Shown: in pieces, positions 28,723 to 38,600 of the stretch | How the letters are laid out: each line of letters begins with the position of its first letter | How positions within the stretch are numbered: the stretch's first letter is position 1 | Assembly (NCBI RefSeq): GCF_014932895.1 | Contig: NZ_JACYOF010000001.1 | Span: forward strand, 1-64,000 | Direction: 5' to 3' | DNA length: 64,000 nt | DNA from: Bacillus thuringiensis | Lineage (GTDB): Bacteria > Bacillota > Bacilli > Bacillales > Bacillaceae_G | Translations under genes and position numbers: made by a program | The notes under the pieces: generated by a model | The model's database searches: none | Seen by the model: the letters and a program-made list of their open reading frames with translations, nothing else | Told to the model about the DNA's origin: nothing

Positions 28723-29630
28723 CAGCAGAATATAATAACGCATTGACTTTAGCAGTTCCAAAAGAATTTAGTTTCCAAGAAAACTTACGCTATCTATCAC
28801 GTTCTAACAATGAATGTATGTTTCACATTGAAGACAACAAAATCTATAAAGTCATCCCTGTTCAAGATGTAAATCCTTTAGTTGAAATTAGTATAAATAC
28901 TGATAGCAATATTCAAATACATTTTTTAGGAGAATCATATAACTCTGAAAAATGTATATGTGATACTGTAGCTAACTATGTAAAAGAGTGGTTTGATTTA
29001 ACTACTGATTTAGCTCCCTTTTATAAATTAGCTAAACATGATCCACTCCTTCAAGGTCCTATTCAAAAATATTATGGGCTTCGCACATTAGGTATTCCAG
29101 ATTTATTCGAAGCACTTTCCTGGGGAATTATCGGTCAACAAATTAACCTCACATATGCCTATACTCTAAAAAGAAGATTAGTTGAGCAATTTGGTAATTA
29201 TGTAGAATGGAACGATAAAAAACATTGGATATTCCCATCACCTGAAACAATTGCAAATCTACATGTAGAAGATCTCAAAAAATTAAAAATGACAACTAGA
29301 AAATGTGAATATTTAATCGGTATCGCGGGGCTCATTACAGAAGGAAAACTATCAAAAGAATCTTTACTACAAACACAAGATGTAAAGTTTGCTGAAAAAC
29401 AATTAACCGCTATCCATGGTATAGGACCATGGACTGCCCACTATGTTTTAATGCGCTGTTTACGATTCCCTTCAGCTTTTCCAATTGATGATGTTGGTCT
29501 GCATAATGCAATTAAATTTATAATAGATTCCGAAAGTAAACCAACTAAAAATGAAATAAAAGATTTTGCGGCAAACTGGACAAATTGGGAGTCTTATGCG
29601 ACTTTTTATTTGTGGCGAGTACTGTACTAA
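28719..29630 (+). CDS. alkA: DNA-3-methyladenine glycosylase II (AlkA)
   Basis: 303 aa. The helix-hairpin-Gly/Pro-Asp core is visible: LTAIHGIGPWTAHYVLMR followed by the catalytic Asp of FPIDDVGLHNAI. The N-terminal domain (MTAEYNNALTLAVPKEF...) matches the AlkA fold. ATG 28719 overlaps the ogt stop (ATGA) and has AGGTGG upstream, so the longer upstream frame is discarded. It excises alkylated bases, completing the adaptive-response set. Confidence 0.93.
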   Translation: MTAEYNNALTLAVPKEFSFQENLRYLSRSNNECMFHIEDNKIYKVIPVQDVNPLVEISINTDSNIQIHFLGESYNSEKCICDTVANYVKEWFDLTTDLAPFYKLAKHDPLLQGPIQKYYGLRTLGIPDLFEALSWGIIGQQINLTYAYTLKRRLVEQFGNYVEWNDKKHWIFPSPETIANLHVEDLKKLKMTTRKCEYLIGIAGLITEGKLSKESLLQTQDVKFAEKQLTAIHGIGPWTAHYVLMRCLRFPSAFPIDDVGLHNAIKFIIDSESKPTKNEIKDFAANWTNWESYATFYLWRVLY

Positions 29631-29668
29631 AAACCAAGTAGCACATTCGTACTACTTGGTTCTTTTTT
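29630..29668. terminator. Bidirectional terminator (alkA / pepT)
   Basis: A stem AACCAAGTAG / CTACTTGGTT (29632-29641, 29652-29661) with a T-run lies between converging genes. Confidence 0.9.
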
Positions 29669-30899
29669 AAGCTTGTTCTTCAAATCGTCTTGCGATTTCT
29701 ACAATAACTTGAGCAGCTTTTTCCATCGTATCTACCGAAACATATTCAAATTTACCGTGATAGTTTTCACCACCTGTGAAAATATTCGGCGTTGGTAATC
29801 CCATATATGATAATTGTGATCCATCTGTCCCGCCGCGAATCGGGTGAATGTTTGGTTCAATGTCTAAACTTTTCATCGCTTCATAAGCAATATCAACAAT
29901 TTCTCTCACCGGTTCAATTTTTTCAAGCATGTTATAGTACTGATCATTCATTTCTAAAACGACCGCATCTTTCCCATACTTCTCTTGCATTTGTTTCACA
30001 ATATTTTCAATGTTATTTTTACGTGTCTCAAAATTTTCGCGATCAAAATCTCGAATAATATAATACGCTTTACTTTTCTCAACATCACCATTTAAAGAAA
30101 GTAAATGATAGAAGCCTTCATAGCCTTCCGTATATTCTGGTGCATCTTCTACGGGTAAATGCCCATTAAACTCCATAGCAAGTTTAGTTGCATTACGCAT
30201 TTTGTTTTTTGCTGTTCCAGGATGTGTATTTGTCCCATTAAAAGTTAACTTAGCACTTGCAGCGTTAAAACTTTCATATTCTAAACCACCTAATGGACCT
30301 CCATCCATCGTATAAGCAAATGATGCACCAAACGCTTCTACATCAAAATGCGATGGCCCACGGCCAATTTCTTCATCCGGCGTAAACGCAACTCTAATTT
30401 TCCCATGCTTAATTTGTGGACTATGTATTAAATAATTCATTGCAACCATAATTTCAGTAAGACCGGCTTTATCATCTGCTCCAAGAAGTGTCGTACCATC
30501 AGTTGTAATAATCGTATGCCCTTTATAAGATGGTAATTCTGGGAACTGTTCTGGTGTTAAAACAACATTTAGCTCTTCATTTAATGTAATCGCATTCCCA
30601 TCAAAGTTTTCATGAATTTGTGGTTTTACATTTTTCCCCGTAAAATCTGTTGCCGTATCTAAATGTGCTAAAAAGCCGATTACAGGAACATCCTTATCCG
30701 TATTAGCAGGAAGTGTTGCCATTACATAGCCGTTATCATCCATCGTCACTTCTGTTAACCCAATTTCTTTTAACTCTTTCACTAATACCTTACCAAACTC
30801 AATTTGCCCAGGCGTTGATGGAACTGTATGACTTTCTTCATTTGATTGTGTATCAATTTTTACATATCTCGTAAATCTTTCAATAAGTTCTTGTTTCAA
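29667..30899 (-). CDS. pepT: Peptidase T (tripeptide aminopeptidase)
   Basis: 410 aa M20B metallopeptidase. The metal motifs [31 protein letters not shown] and [12 protein letters not shown] are intact. It removes N-terminal residues from tripeptides in the cytosol. It begins with a TTG at 30899 after GGGAG. Length and motif order match characterised Bacillus PepT. Confidence 0.96.
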   Translation of the reverse strand: MKQELIERFTRYVKIDTQSNEESHTVPSTPGQIEFGKVLVKELKEIGLTEVTMDDNGYVMATLPANTDKDVPVIGFLAHLDTATDFTGKNVKPQIHENFDGNAITLNEELNVVLTPEQFPELPSYKGHTIITTDGTTLLGADDKAGLTEIMVAMNYLIHSPQIKHGKIRVAFTPDEEIGRGPSHFDVEAFGASFAYTMDGGPLGGLEYESFNAASAKLTFNGTNTHPGTAKNKMRNATKLAMEFNGHLPVEDAPEYTEGYEGFYHLLSLNGDVEKSKAYYIIRDFDRENFETRKNNIENIVKQMQEKYGKDAVVLEMNDQYYNMLEKIEPVREIVDIAYEAMKSLDIEPNIHPIRGGTDGSQLSYMGLPTPNIFTGGENYHGKFEYVSVDTMEKAAQVIVEIARRFEEQA

Positions 30900-31093
30900 A
30901 CTCGTTCACTCCCTTTTATATTTCTTTCTCTATTATAATCCTTAAAACAAAATATTTTAACTTTTTTGACTGTGAATGCATATATTCTATTTACATTTTA
31001 ACAATTTTAAACAAACCCTAAAAAGACATAATATTTGCACATTAAATCCCTAACATGTAATATACATAATTATAAAATATGGGGGTATTAAAG

Positions 31094-31732
31094 ATGAGGC
31101 TATCTCTCTTTCGCTATTTTCTTTTTTTCTTAGGTTTAATTTTCTTTGGCCTTGGAAATGCTCTTGCAGTTAAGGTTAAATTTCTCGGTTTACACCCTTG
31201 GGAAGTTTTAAATATGGCTCTCTACCAACGATTTGGATGGACCATTGGTACGTGGAGTGTCATATGTGGATTATGTCTCGTTCTGATCTCTTTACTAGTA
31301 GATCGAAAATATATAAACGTAGGCACATTTTTAAATGCACTACTTATCGGTCCTATTATGGACTTTTTCTTACAATCAAATATCCTTCCAAACGCTAGTG
31401 ATTATGTATGGATAAACTTACTCATTTTATTTTCTGGTATTGCAATTACAGGTATTGGGGGCGGTATGTATGTTGCAGCTGGGATTGGTGCTGGACCTCG
31501 CGATGGATTCATGCTTACTATTTCCGACAAAACAGGACTGTCTATTAGCCGTGCTAGAATCATTGTAGAATGCTTTGTACTAGTTATTGGCTTTATGCTA
31601 GGAGGTCCTATTTTCATCGTAACTTTTCTATACACTTTTATTCAAAGTCCAATCTTTCAGCAATCATTTAAGGTATTTCAAACACCCTTACATACTTTAC
31701 ATAACAAAAAGAAAATTAGTGAAAACATTTAA
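31094..31732 (+). CDS. YczE/YitT-type integral membrane protein
   Basis: 212 aa with about five to six membrane helices. It has the family pattern LxxHPWEVLNMAL in the first loop, GTFLNALLIGPIMDFF, and GIGAGPRDGFML. YczE/YyaS proteins have no established transport substrate. I start at ATG 31094, eight bases after GGGGGT; the in-frame ATG at 31079 overlaps that site. Monocistronic, with a terminator just after. Confidence 0.85.
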   Translation: MRLSLFRYFLFFLGLIFFGLGNALAVKVKFLGLHPWEVLNMALYQRFGWTIGTWSVICGLCLVLISLLVDRKYINVGTFLNALLIGPIMDFFLQSNILPNASDYVWINLLILFSGIAITGIGGGMYVAAGIGAGPRDGFMLTISDKTGLSISRARIIVECFVLVIGFMLGGPIFIVTFLYTFIQSPIFQQSFKVFQTPLHTLHNKKKISENI

Positions 31733-31753
31733 AATACAGCTAAATAGAAATAA

Positions 31754-31799
31754 TTCACCCTATTTACGATTCTCACCGCAAATAGGGTGTTTCTTTTTT
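31754..31799. terminator. Bidirectional terminator
   Basis: A stem CACCCTATTT / AAATAGGGTG (31756-31765, 31780-31789) plus TTTCTTTTTT lies between converging genes. Confidence 0.88.
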
Positions 31800-31838
31800 C
31801 ATCTCATAATATATTTCAAAAAACAGTAAGAGCATATA

Positions 31839-32156
31839 CTACTCATTTACAATAAAAGTATATATATCATCATAAATACAGCCATTTACTCTAATAACAT
31901 ACTTCCCAGGTTTACTAAAACGAATTGTGTATTGGTTTAATTGAATTGCTTCTTTATCCCCAGAAAGAACATCAATACTTCTACCACTCATTAAATAAAA
32001 CTCACTTTGATTCATCGTTACATCAATTGCATTGAAATTTTCCTCTTTCACTTGCTGTGTTTCCGCAGCGCTTACACTTGGTTCTAAAAACAGTAGTCCA
32101 CTTAATCCAATTGTACCCGCTAAAGCTACTCCCGCAAATTTTTTCATCTTTTTCAT
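31839..32156 (-). CDS. Secreted protein of unknown function (~105 aa)
   Basis: A Sec signal peptide (MKKMKKFAGVALAGTIGLSG to VSAAE) is followed by about 75 mature residues. The mature part includes QYTIRFSKPGKYVIRVNG, suggesting a small beta-sandwich or copper-type fold, and one Cys. ATG 32156 is seven bases after GGAGGT, and the GTG one codon earlier is a close alternative. No family recognised. Confidence 0.75.
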   Translation of the reverse strand: MKKMKKFAGVALAGTIGLSGLLFLEPSVSAAETQQVKEENFNAIDVTMNQSEFYLMSGRSIDVLSGDKEAIQLNQYTIRFSKPGKYVIRVNGCIYDDIYTFIVNE

Positions 32157-32159
32157 CAC

Positions 32160-32423
32160 AATGACCTCCTTCTAAATTTAGTGCAAAGGCGATGTTCCCC
32201 CTTACACCACAAAGCCTATATGTAATAAAATGAAAAGTAAACGGGGACAGTAAGACAAAATTCTACATCTTTTTCTCCAATTGAATATAAATTCAGCGTT
32301 TGGAGTTTTGTCACATTTAAAATTGTTTCCTCGAACCAATTTTTCAATATATTATTCAAAAGCTGAATAATTACTTATTGATTTAACATTCTAAAAATAG
32401 TTGATAAAGATGCTTTCTCAACT
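32160..32423. other. Intergenic stretch with a weak coding-like trace
   Basis: About 260 bases between the secreted-protein gene and the phosphatase terminator. A minus-strand frame around 32250-32421 reads for some 50 codons (for example NNILKNWFEETILNVTKL) with one TAA and no start. It could be a gene fossil but is too short to identify. I see no other gene. Confidence 0.3.
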
Positions 32424-32466
32424 AAAAAAGAGTGTATCTTAAAAGTAACTTTCAAAACACACCCTA
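32424..32466 (-). terminator. Terminator of the histidine phosphatase gene
   Basis: A 14-bp minus-strand stem GTGTGTTTTGAAAG / CTTTTAAGATACAC with three G-U pairs is followed by TCTTTTTT. Confidence 0.7.
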
Positions 32467-32477
32467 TGTAACCAATT

Positions 32478-33053
32478 TTATTCTACTTTCCATAATCTTT
32501 CTACATTCATTAATTGTTCTTCTTTAAATTCCATCTTATATATATCCGGTTTTGATGTGCTTATTAAAAATTCAAACCCATATTGATTATCAAAATAATT
32601 CATCATTAATGTCATTACAAGGCCGTGTGTACCAATTACAATTTTATCTCCTTGAAAATCCATTAATATTTCTTTTAATACTTTCACTACTCTTCTCTGA
32701 CAATCCGCATATGACTCTCCTTCTGTTAGTTCGAAATCCTGATTCGAGAACATCTTCTTTACAAGTGGATACACCTCTTTATCTGATATAATCCTACCCT
32801 CACTTGAAAACCTACACTCTTTAAGATTTTCATATACTACTATTTCTTTTTCATAGAAATTAGCTGATTCTTCTATCGTTAACATAGCCCGATTATAAGG
32901 ACTTGAAATAAAAATATCAATTCCCTCTGTTTTTAATATCTCAGTTACCCTATGAGCATCTAAATTTCCCTTCTCAGTTAATCCACGCGTTCTTTCATCT
33001 CCTTCTAATTTTGGTGATTCACCATGCCTAACCATATAGATATATGTATTCAT
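32478..33053 (-). CDS. Histidine phosphatase (phosphoglycerate mutase-like) family protein
   Basis: 191 aa. The catalytic motif VRHGESP is near the N-terminus, then SSPYNRAMLTIE and a late His (IGTHGLVMTL), as in the acid phosphatase/PGM superfamily. The substrate cannot be read from the sequence. ATG 33053 has AAGGAGG upstream. Confidence 0.88.
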   Translation of the reverse strand: MNTYIYMVRHGESPKLEGDERTRGLTEKGNLDAHRVTEILKTEGIDIFISSPYNRAMLTIEESANFYEKEIVVYENLKECRFSSEGRIISDKEVYPLVKKMFSNQDFELTEGESYADCQRRVVKVLKEILMDFQGDKIVIGTHGLVMTLMMNYFDNQYGFEFLISTSKPDIYKMEFKEEQLMNVERLWKVE

Positions 33054-33170
33054 ATTGCCTCCTTGAAAATATTTATAAGTTAATTACTTACTTTAATCTC
33101 TGCCGCCTCAAAATTTGAGTACAATCAAAATATTAATTCATTCTTCTTTTAAACTATTTTATGAATTTTA

Positions 33171-33974
33171 CTAGGCTGTTCGTCTAATCCACTCCCAAAC
33201 TAAACTCTCGAATAATTCAGGTTGTTCAATTTGCAAATTATGCCCTGCCATATCTAAAACCGCTAATGTTGCTCTTGGGTAATCTTCAATAATCCCTATA
33301 ATATCTTGATAACCTACCGATATATCTTGTCTTCCAGCTAATGAAAGAACAGGTTTCTCATATTTCTTTTGATGAAAATCCATAGTAAGAGGATAATTCT
33401 TTTGCAACCTTTCAATAAATTCATAATTAGCAACATCTAACCCCGGCTTAATTTCTTCTTTAAATCGCGTATATGTATATTCATTTGCTACCACTGTTAA
33501 CTCGCAAAATTCCTCTCTGTCGGTAGAAGTGAGTGTATTTAAAAACTCCCCATCTCGTACAATCACCTGTTTATCTGGTAATTGTCTTTCTTTTTGCTGC
33601 GCTACAACAACAGGACATACTAATAATAATCCATTCACTCTCTCAAACATCTTTGAAAGTATCCCTCTAGCTAAATATCCTCCATATGATTCTCCTACTA
33701 ATAAAAATTCTTGGGTAGAAACGATTTCCTCAATAAATGTGATAAGCACTTCTACTATACGATCTGAACTATTTATCCAATCTGGAGCGTTCGATTTCCC
33801 CATACCAGGTAAATCAATATATATTCGTTGATAGCCTTCATATTTCTGAAATACTGATTCCATACATTTCATCATTAACCTATGGTCAGGAGCACAGCCG
33901 TGTATGATAACGACTGGTTTACCCTCTCCAACAATTTCGTAGTATATTCCTGCATCTTTAATTCGACATAACAT
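33171..33974 (-). CDS. Alpha/beta hydrolase
   Basis: 267 aa. It shows the HGxxPDHR oxyanion region (VVIIHGCAPDHRLM), the nucleophile elbow VGESYGGYLARG, a catalytic Asp region (LAGRQDISVGYQ) and the terminal His in DMAGHNLQIEQPE. All three triad residues are visible. ATG 33974 is seven bases after GGGAGG; the frame's upstream codons are inside that site. Substrate unknown. Confidence 0.9.
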   Translation of the reverse strand: MLCRIKDAGIYYEIVGEGKPVVIIHGCAPDHRLMMKCMESVFQKYEGYQRIYIDLPGMGKSNAPDWINSSDRIVEVLITFIEEIVSTQEFLLVGESYGGYLARGILSKMFERVNGLLLVCPVVVAQQKERQLPDKQVIVRDGEFLNTLTSTDREEFCELTVVANEYTYTRFKEEIKPGLDVANYEFIERLQKNYPLTMDFHQKKYEKPVLSLAGRQDISVGYQDIIGIIEDYPRATLAVLDMAGHNLQIEQPELFESLVWEWIRRTA

Positions 33975-34140
33975 TGAAAATCCTCCCAATTACTATCAAT
34001 TTCATAAGAATATACGCTCTTATTCTATATCTTTTTGTAATTTTTCCCAAATATTAATTTTCAGACTACAAAAAATCTTCCCCTATTTTTATTACTTAGA
34101 AGGAAGCCAATATATTTTTACCTTATCGAAATTCAAAACC

Positions 34141-34530
34141 TTATTCTTCTATTTTCATTAACACAATTCTCCAACCATCCGGGTCCTCTATCGTTATCCC
34201 TTTATCTATCCAATATGGATTTTCTGGTTCTACTGCACCATACCCCATTATATGCAGCCTTTGGCTCGTTTTTTCTATTTCACTATCTTCTCGCATATAC
34301 AATACAAGTAAATTGTCTTTTGTTGGAGCTGGACATGGACTTCCATCTTTATGTCTTGTGAATTCTAAATGATACTCTTCATCTGATAGTCCAAGCATGA
34401 TCCCGTCATAGCCTTCATGATCGTAGAATTCACCTATACGCTTTAAACCTATCCCTTTTTCATAGAATGCTATAACCTCTTCAAACTTATCAGTTGGACG
34501 TGCTATTCTAAACTTCACCCAATTTTTCAT
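34141..34530 (-). CDS. VOC-superfamily (glyoxalase/bleomycin-resistance fold) protein
   Basis: 129 aa with two beta-alpha-beta-beta-beta repeats typical of the fold. The C-terminal half contains NPYWIDKGITIEDPDGWRIV, with the conserved DPDGW. Similar in size to YycE. A metal-dependent isomerase, lyase or resistance function is possible, but nothing in the context selects one. Confidence 0.85.
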   Translation of the reverse strand: MKNWVKFRIARPTDKFEEVIAFYEKGIGLKRIGEFYDHEGYDGIMLGLSDEEYHLEFTRHKDGSPCPAPTKDNLLVLYMREDSEIEKTSQRLHIMGYGAVEPENPYWIDKGITIEDPDGWRIVLMKIEE

Positions 34531-35007
34531 ACTCTTCCTCCCATACTAAAGACGTAATGAATGATTATGTATTATTGTATATACTTAACATATTTTTGAA
34601 ATCCCTCATTAGTATGAGAATATATACATACAAAGGTCTTACTTAAAATAGCCTATAACACCCCAAACTCACCTAGAAAAAAGATTTTCATCATTTTATC
34701 CCGCATTAACGGGCAGTAAGACCTCCACTGATTAAAGTTTCACTTTATATGCAATTTCGCATCTCCACTTGCAAACTACTAAAAAACCTTTTAAATTTAC
34801 AGGATGACTAAATATGCATTTTCTATCTAAAATCTTGCTACAGTAAAAATTATTAAATGGAATGCCTTTTCAATTTTAAGAAGTATTATACTCTTCACTT
34901 TTTTCCTACAAACATGATTTTTATCAGGAAATCTGATACAATCCTTAAGTAATATCATTATATATAAACATTACGAATACGGCACATACTTAAAGAAGGT
35001 GATTTTA
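34531..35007. other. Intergenic region holding a short bcr1 derivative
   Basis: About 470 bases between the VOC gene and the GGDEF/EAL pseudogene. Apart from the 54-bp repeat at 34695-34748 it is AT-rich with no convincing gene. The last ~30 bases carry the GAAGGTG ribosome binding site of the pseudogene. Confidence 0.5.
34695..34748 (+). repeat. bcr1 element, short internal-deletion form (54 bp)
   Basis: It starts TTTATCCCGC and ends AAGTTTCACTTTAT, with TTTAT at both ends as for a target duplication. It is inverted relative to the other four copies. Compared with the 158-bp copy at 50074 it keeps both ends but lacks about 104 bases from the middle. The terminal hairpin CCCGCATTAACGGG is retained. 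Confidence 0.8.
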
Positions 35008-37028
35008 TTGAAATTAAATAAAAATTTACAACTAAATATATTAATTACAACATTAATATGCTATTCAATCTATTTTATGTTTTTCTTTCTATTCCCTACT
35101 CATTTTTCAAATTTCAATATACGCTTCGCTTCACTCATCGTTGAAGCCATTACATTTGTATCACTAATTTACTCTATATATTCCAAAAAAGTTAGTTCAA
35201 ATCCGTTTTGGATATGTATTACAATAGCGATTGGTAGTTTTTTATTAGGAAAAATAGTATATACGTATCAAGATACCTTCTTCGAAATTCCAATACATCA
35301 TTTTACTGTTTCTGATGTATTTTACATGTTTTTTCTATTCTTCTGCCTTATCGCTTTCTGCTATAAAATCTTAAAGGAGTGCAATAAATGGGGGAAGATC
35401 ATTCTTTATTTGTGATATATGCATAGTACTTACTTCCATATTCACATTAGAATGGTATTTATTTAATCAGCCGGATTTAAATATATTCTCTCTTTCACTG
35501 GGAGATGTTTTCCTTTCCTTTCTATATCCAATTGCAGATTTATTATTTCTTCTACTGGGTGTTAGTCTCTTTTTCCTCCCAACAATTTTTAATTCCAAAC
35601 GGAAAATTTATATCTTTATTTTTGTATTAATAAGTTCTGCAACTTTTAACTATATTTATTTTCACTTAAATAACCATTTATCAACTGACACGATAACATT
35701 ATTACGTCTTTTATATAGAATACCTATATTATTTATCGCAATAGCTGGTTCTATTTCAGAAGATCATAATAGTCATAAAAATTATTTCATTGTAAACCCT
35801 ATACTAGGAAAAAAGGTTTTAGTTGTATTTCCCTATCTCGCCGTTGCATTACTATATTTAGATTTAGACCGCTTTAAAGTTATTAATGATACACTTGGAC
35901 ATTCTGCAGGTAATTACATATTAGAAGAAGTAGCAAAACGTTTCCAGTCATGCCTTTCATCACATACTTATGTTTCAAGAATCGGCGGTGATGAATTTAT
36001 AATCTTAATTGAAAACTATACTGACCAAGATTCTTTATTCCAGTTATGTAATCAATTATTTGAAAGTATAAAAAAATCGTTTGTCATACATGAACAAAAA
36101 TTAAATTTATCACTTAGTATCGGCATCGCGATTTATCCACATTCTGGAATCGATGCCGATACACTTTTGAAAAATGCTAATGTCGCAATGTATGACGCGA
36201 AGGAAAAAGAACTTAACTCTGTCTCTATTTATGACGATGTAATCGCTAAAAAAATTGAAAGACGATTACGATTAGAGAAAGATTTACCAAACGCAATCCA
36301 AAATGAAGAACTATTCCTTTTATATCAACCTCAAGTTGATAGCGAGTCTAATAAAATTATCGGTGCTGAAGCTTTAATCAGGTGGAACCATCCAGAATTA
36401 GGCGTTATTTCTCCATATGAATTTATCCCTATTGCCGAAGAAACACTGCAAATTATTCCAATAGGAAAATGGACATTACAGCAAGCCTGTCAGCAAATGA
36501 AACGTTGGCACGCACTCGGATATTCACATTTAAGAATAGGAGTAAACCTGTCTGCTAAAGAATATGAACAAGAAGATTTTGTAAAGTTGATTTCTTCTAC
36601 CTTAGCAACTACAGGCTTACCAGCATATTCCCTTGATCTAGAATTAACAGAACGAATTGCAATGATGGATGAGCGAGAAACATTGCTTAAACTACGCACA
36701 CTAAAAAATTTAGGGGTTTACATTTCAATCGACGATTTTGTTCTTCATTAGCCCCTACTTACCTTTATATCCAATCGACACTTTGAAAATCCCGAGGGAT
36801 TTTATTACAATGTCCGAAACGTGTGAAGATGGAAAGGAAATCATTAAAACGATCATCACATTAGCACATACATTAGAAATGTCTGTCATCGCTGAAGGTG
36901 TAGAAACGAAAGAACACGTGAATTTCCTTCAAAAAAATAAATGCCAGTTTATTCAAGGCTATTATTACAGTAAACCTATTTATTCCAATGTATTTACTGA
37001 GCTGTTAGAAAACGGTATTCGTCCATAG
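35008..37028 (+). pseudogene. Membrane GGDEF-EAL (c-di-GMP) protein, multiply disrupted
   Basis: Reading across frames gives an N-terminal multi-helix membrane region, a GGDEF domain (LYLDLDRFKVINDTLGH, SRIGGDEFIIL) and an EAL domain (GAEALIRWNHP, LELTERI, VIAEGVET). Three lesions are visible. An extra G in the run at 35390-35394 shifts the frame. The GGDEF start (the DxLTGLPNR segment) is missing near 35836-35850, where FPYLA runs directly into VALLYLDLDRF. Near 36740 the EAL segment after ISIDDF (normally GTGYSSL) is deleted or shifted. Neither enzyme domain should work. Confidence 0.88.
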
Positions 37029-37140
37029 TACATAGCTCTATACGAAATATAATGGGTATACGTAATAATGAATTTGAACAACTATAGTAAAAAGGAAAGA
37101 AGATATCTTCTTTCCTTTTATTTTCCCATTGGAATTTCTA

Positions 37141-38205
37141 TTATTTCACTACTTCATTTATTAAATTTATTAATTGATGAATCCCTTCATCATTTGTTTT
37201 CTTATATTCATTCATGTTTTGAACATATCTCTCCTTATTTGTATACAACTTATTTACTGCATGTATAAATGTACTGTTACTTACAACATCTTGAAGTAAA
37301 ACTTCCGCATACCCTTGTCGGGCAAAATATTCAGCATTTAAAACTTGATCGCCTCTACTGGAACCGCTAGTTAACGGAATAAGTAACATCGGTTTCTTCA
37401 AAAATAACAACTCAGAAATAGCAGTAGAACCCGCTCTGGAAACTACAACACTTGCCATATTCAATATATGTGGCAACTCTTCCCCTATATATTCAAATTG
37501 CATATAACCTTCCATGCCAATAGATGAGTCTACCTTCCCTTTACCGCACATATGAACAATATTAAAACTTAATAATAATGTATCTAAACTTTTCCTTACC
37601 ATATCATTTATCCACTTAGCACCTTGACTCCCGCCCATAATTAACAATACTGGTTTATCTTGCTGAAATTCACAATAATGTCTCCCTCGTAATACGTTAC
37701 CTCTGTCAATTTCTTCTCGCACAACTGGCCCTACATAAATCTTTTTCTCGTTACTTACATTCTCCCCTGTATGAGGAAATGTTGTGCATAGTTTTGTAGC
37801 AAAAGGCAATGCTATTTTATTTGCAAGTCCTAAAGTGCTATCTGGTTCACGTATGATTATAGGTACACGATTTAACCATGCCCCTATAACTACAGGAACT
37901 GAAACAAATCCTCCTGCAGAAAAGATAACGTCAGGCTTTGTTTTTTTAATTAATTTATAACTTTGTAAACAGCCATGTATAATTTTAAAGGGATCTTTAA
38001 AGTTCTCCCAATTCCAATATCTCCTAAACTTTCCAGTTGAAATACTATTATACTTAACATTTTTAACTAATAATTTTTCAATTCCATTTTGGGATCCAAT
38101 ATACTCGACTCTCCATCCTTTTTCTATAAATTTAGGGATCAATACAATATTAATCATAACGTGTCCGGCTGTACCGCCCCCAGTAAAAAGAATTGTTTTG
38201 CTCAT
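37141..38205 (-). CDS. MurG-like glycosyltransferase (GT28 paralogue)
   Basis: 354 aa. The GT-B Gly-rich loop FTGGGTAGHVMIN, the SAGGFVSVPVVIGAWLNR segment, MGGSQGAKWIND and the UDP-GlcNAc-binding SRAGSTAISELLFLKKPMLLIP correspond to MurG. The usual HEQN near the first domain reads IREPDSTLGLANKI, so it is a paralogue. It is the last gene of an operon with sugar-nucleotide dehydratase/epimerase genes, which suggests a surface glycan rather than bulk peptidoglycan (inference). ATG with AAAGGTGG upstream. Confidence 0.85.
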   Translation of the reverse strand: MSKTILFTGGGTAGHVMINIVLIPKFIEKGWRVEYIGSQNGIEKLLVKNVKYNSISTGKFRRYWNWENFKDPFKIIHGCLQSYKLIKKTKPDVIFSAGGFVSVPVVIGAWLNRVPIIIREPDSTLGLANKIALPFATKLCTTFPHTGENVSNEKKIYVGPVVREEIDRGNVLRGRHYCEFQQDKPVLLIMGGSQGAKWINDMVRKSLDTLLLSFNIVHMCGKGKVDSSIGMEGYMQFEYIGEELPHILNMASVVVSRAGSTAISELLFLKKPMLLIPLTSGSSRGDQVLNAEYFARQGYAEVLLQDVVSNSTFIHAVNKLYTNKERYVQNMNEYKKTNDEGIHQLINLINEVVK

Positions 38206-38253
38206 AACTTATATCCACCTTTATCATTAAAAATCTAGCTTTATACTAACCTT

Positions 38254-38574
38254 TCAAATGTAAGTAAACTTACTATTATTTATATAAATCTTTAACTCTA
38301 GCCCTATATCTTGTAAAAGATCTTTGATGAGCTCATAAAAACCTTTTCCATACTCACTACACTCATACTGAGCAAAGACTTGAATCACATACCTAATTTC
38401 CGTCTCTAGTGCTGGCTTTATTCGATCAACCTTTTTTTCTTCCACATACGCTCGATACTGATTTATTGCTTCATAGAGGTGCAAAACATGTCCTTCTTCA
38501 TCTTTCCAATCTAGCGTATCGACAATTGAAAGAAAGAACGTACTTTGTTTATCTATTGCTTCATAACAATTCAT
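38254..38574 (-). CDS. Small cytosolic protein of unknown function in glycan operon (~106 aa)
   Basis: Begins MNCYEAIDKQSTFFLSIVDT and is mostly helical, rich in Tyr and Glu, without signal or membrane segments. I use ATG 38574, which has AAGGA five bases upstream. The longest frame starts at 38604 with four bases overlapping the epimerase gene, and that start would be translationally coupled. Position between epimerase and MurG-like genes suggests a role in the same pathway. No family recognised. Confidence 0.7.
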   Translation of the reverse strand: MNCYEAIDKQSTFFLSIVDTLDWKDEEGHVLHLYEAINQYRAYVEEKKVDRIKPALETEIRYVIQVFAQYECSEYGKGFYELIKDLLQDIGLELKIYINNSKFTYI

Positions 38575-38600
38575 ATGTTCCTTACATCCTTTTATGTTTT

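Noticed and set aside
32236-32260. CGGGGACAGTAAGAC resembling part of bcr1
   Set aside because: Only about 13 bases match; neither end of the element is present.
36167-37028. Two separate EAL-type genes
   Set aside because: The pieces are parts of one GGDEF-EAL gene broken by a frameshift/deletion near 36740.
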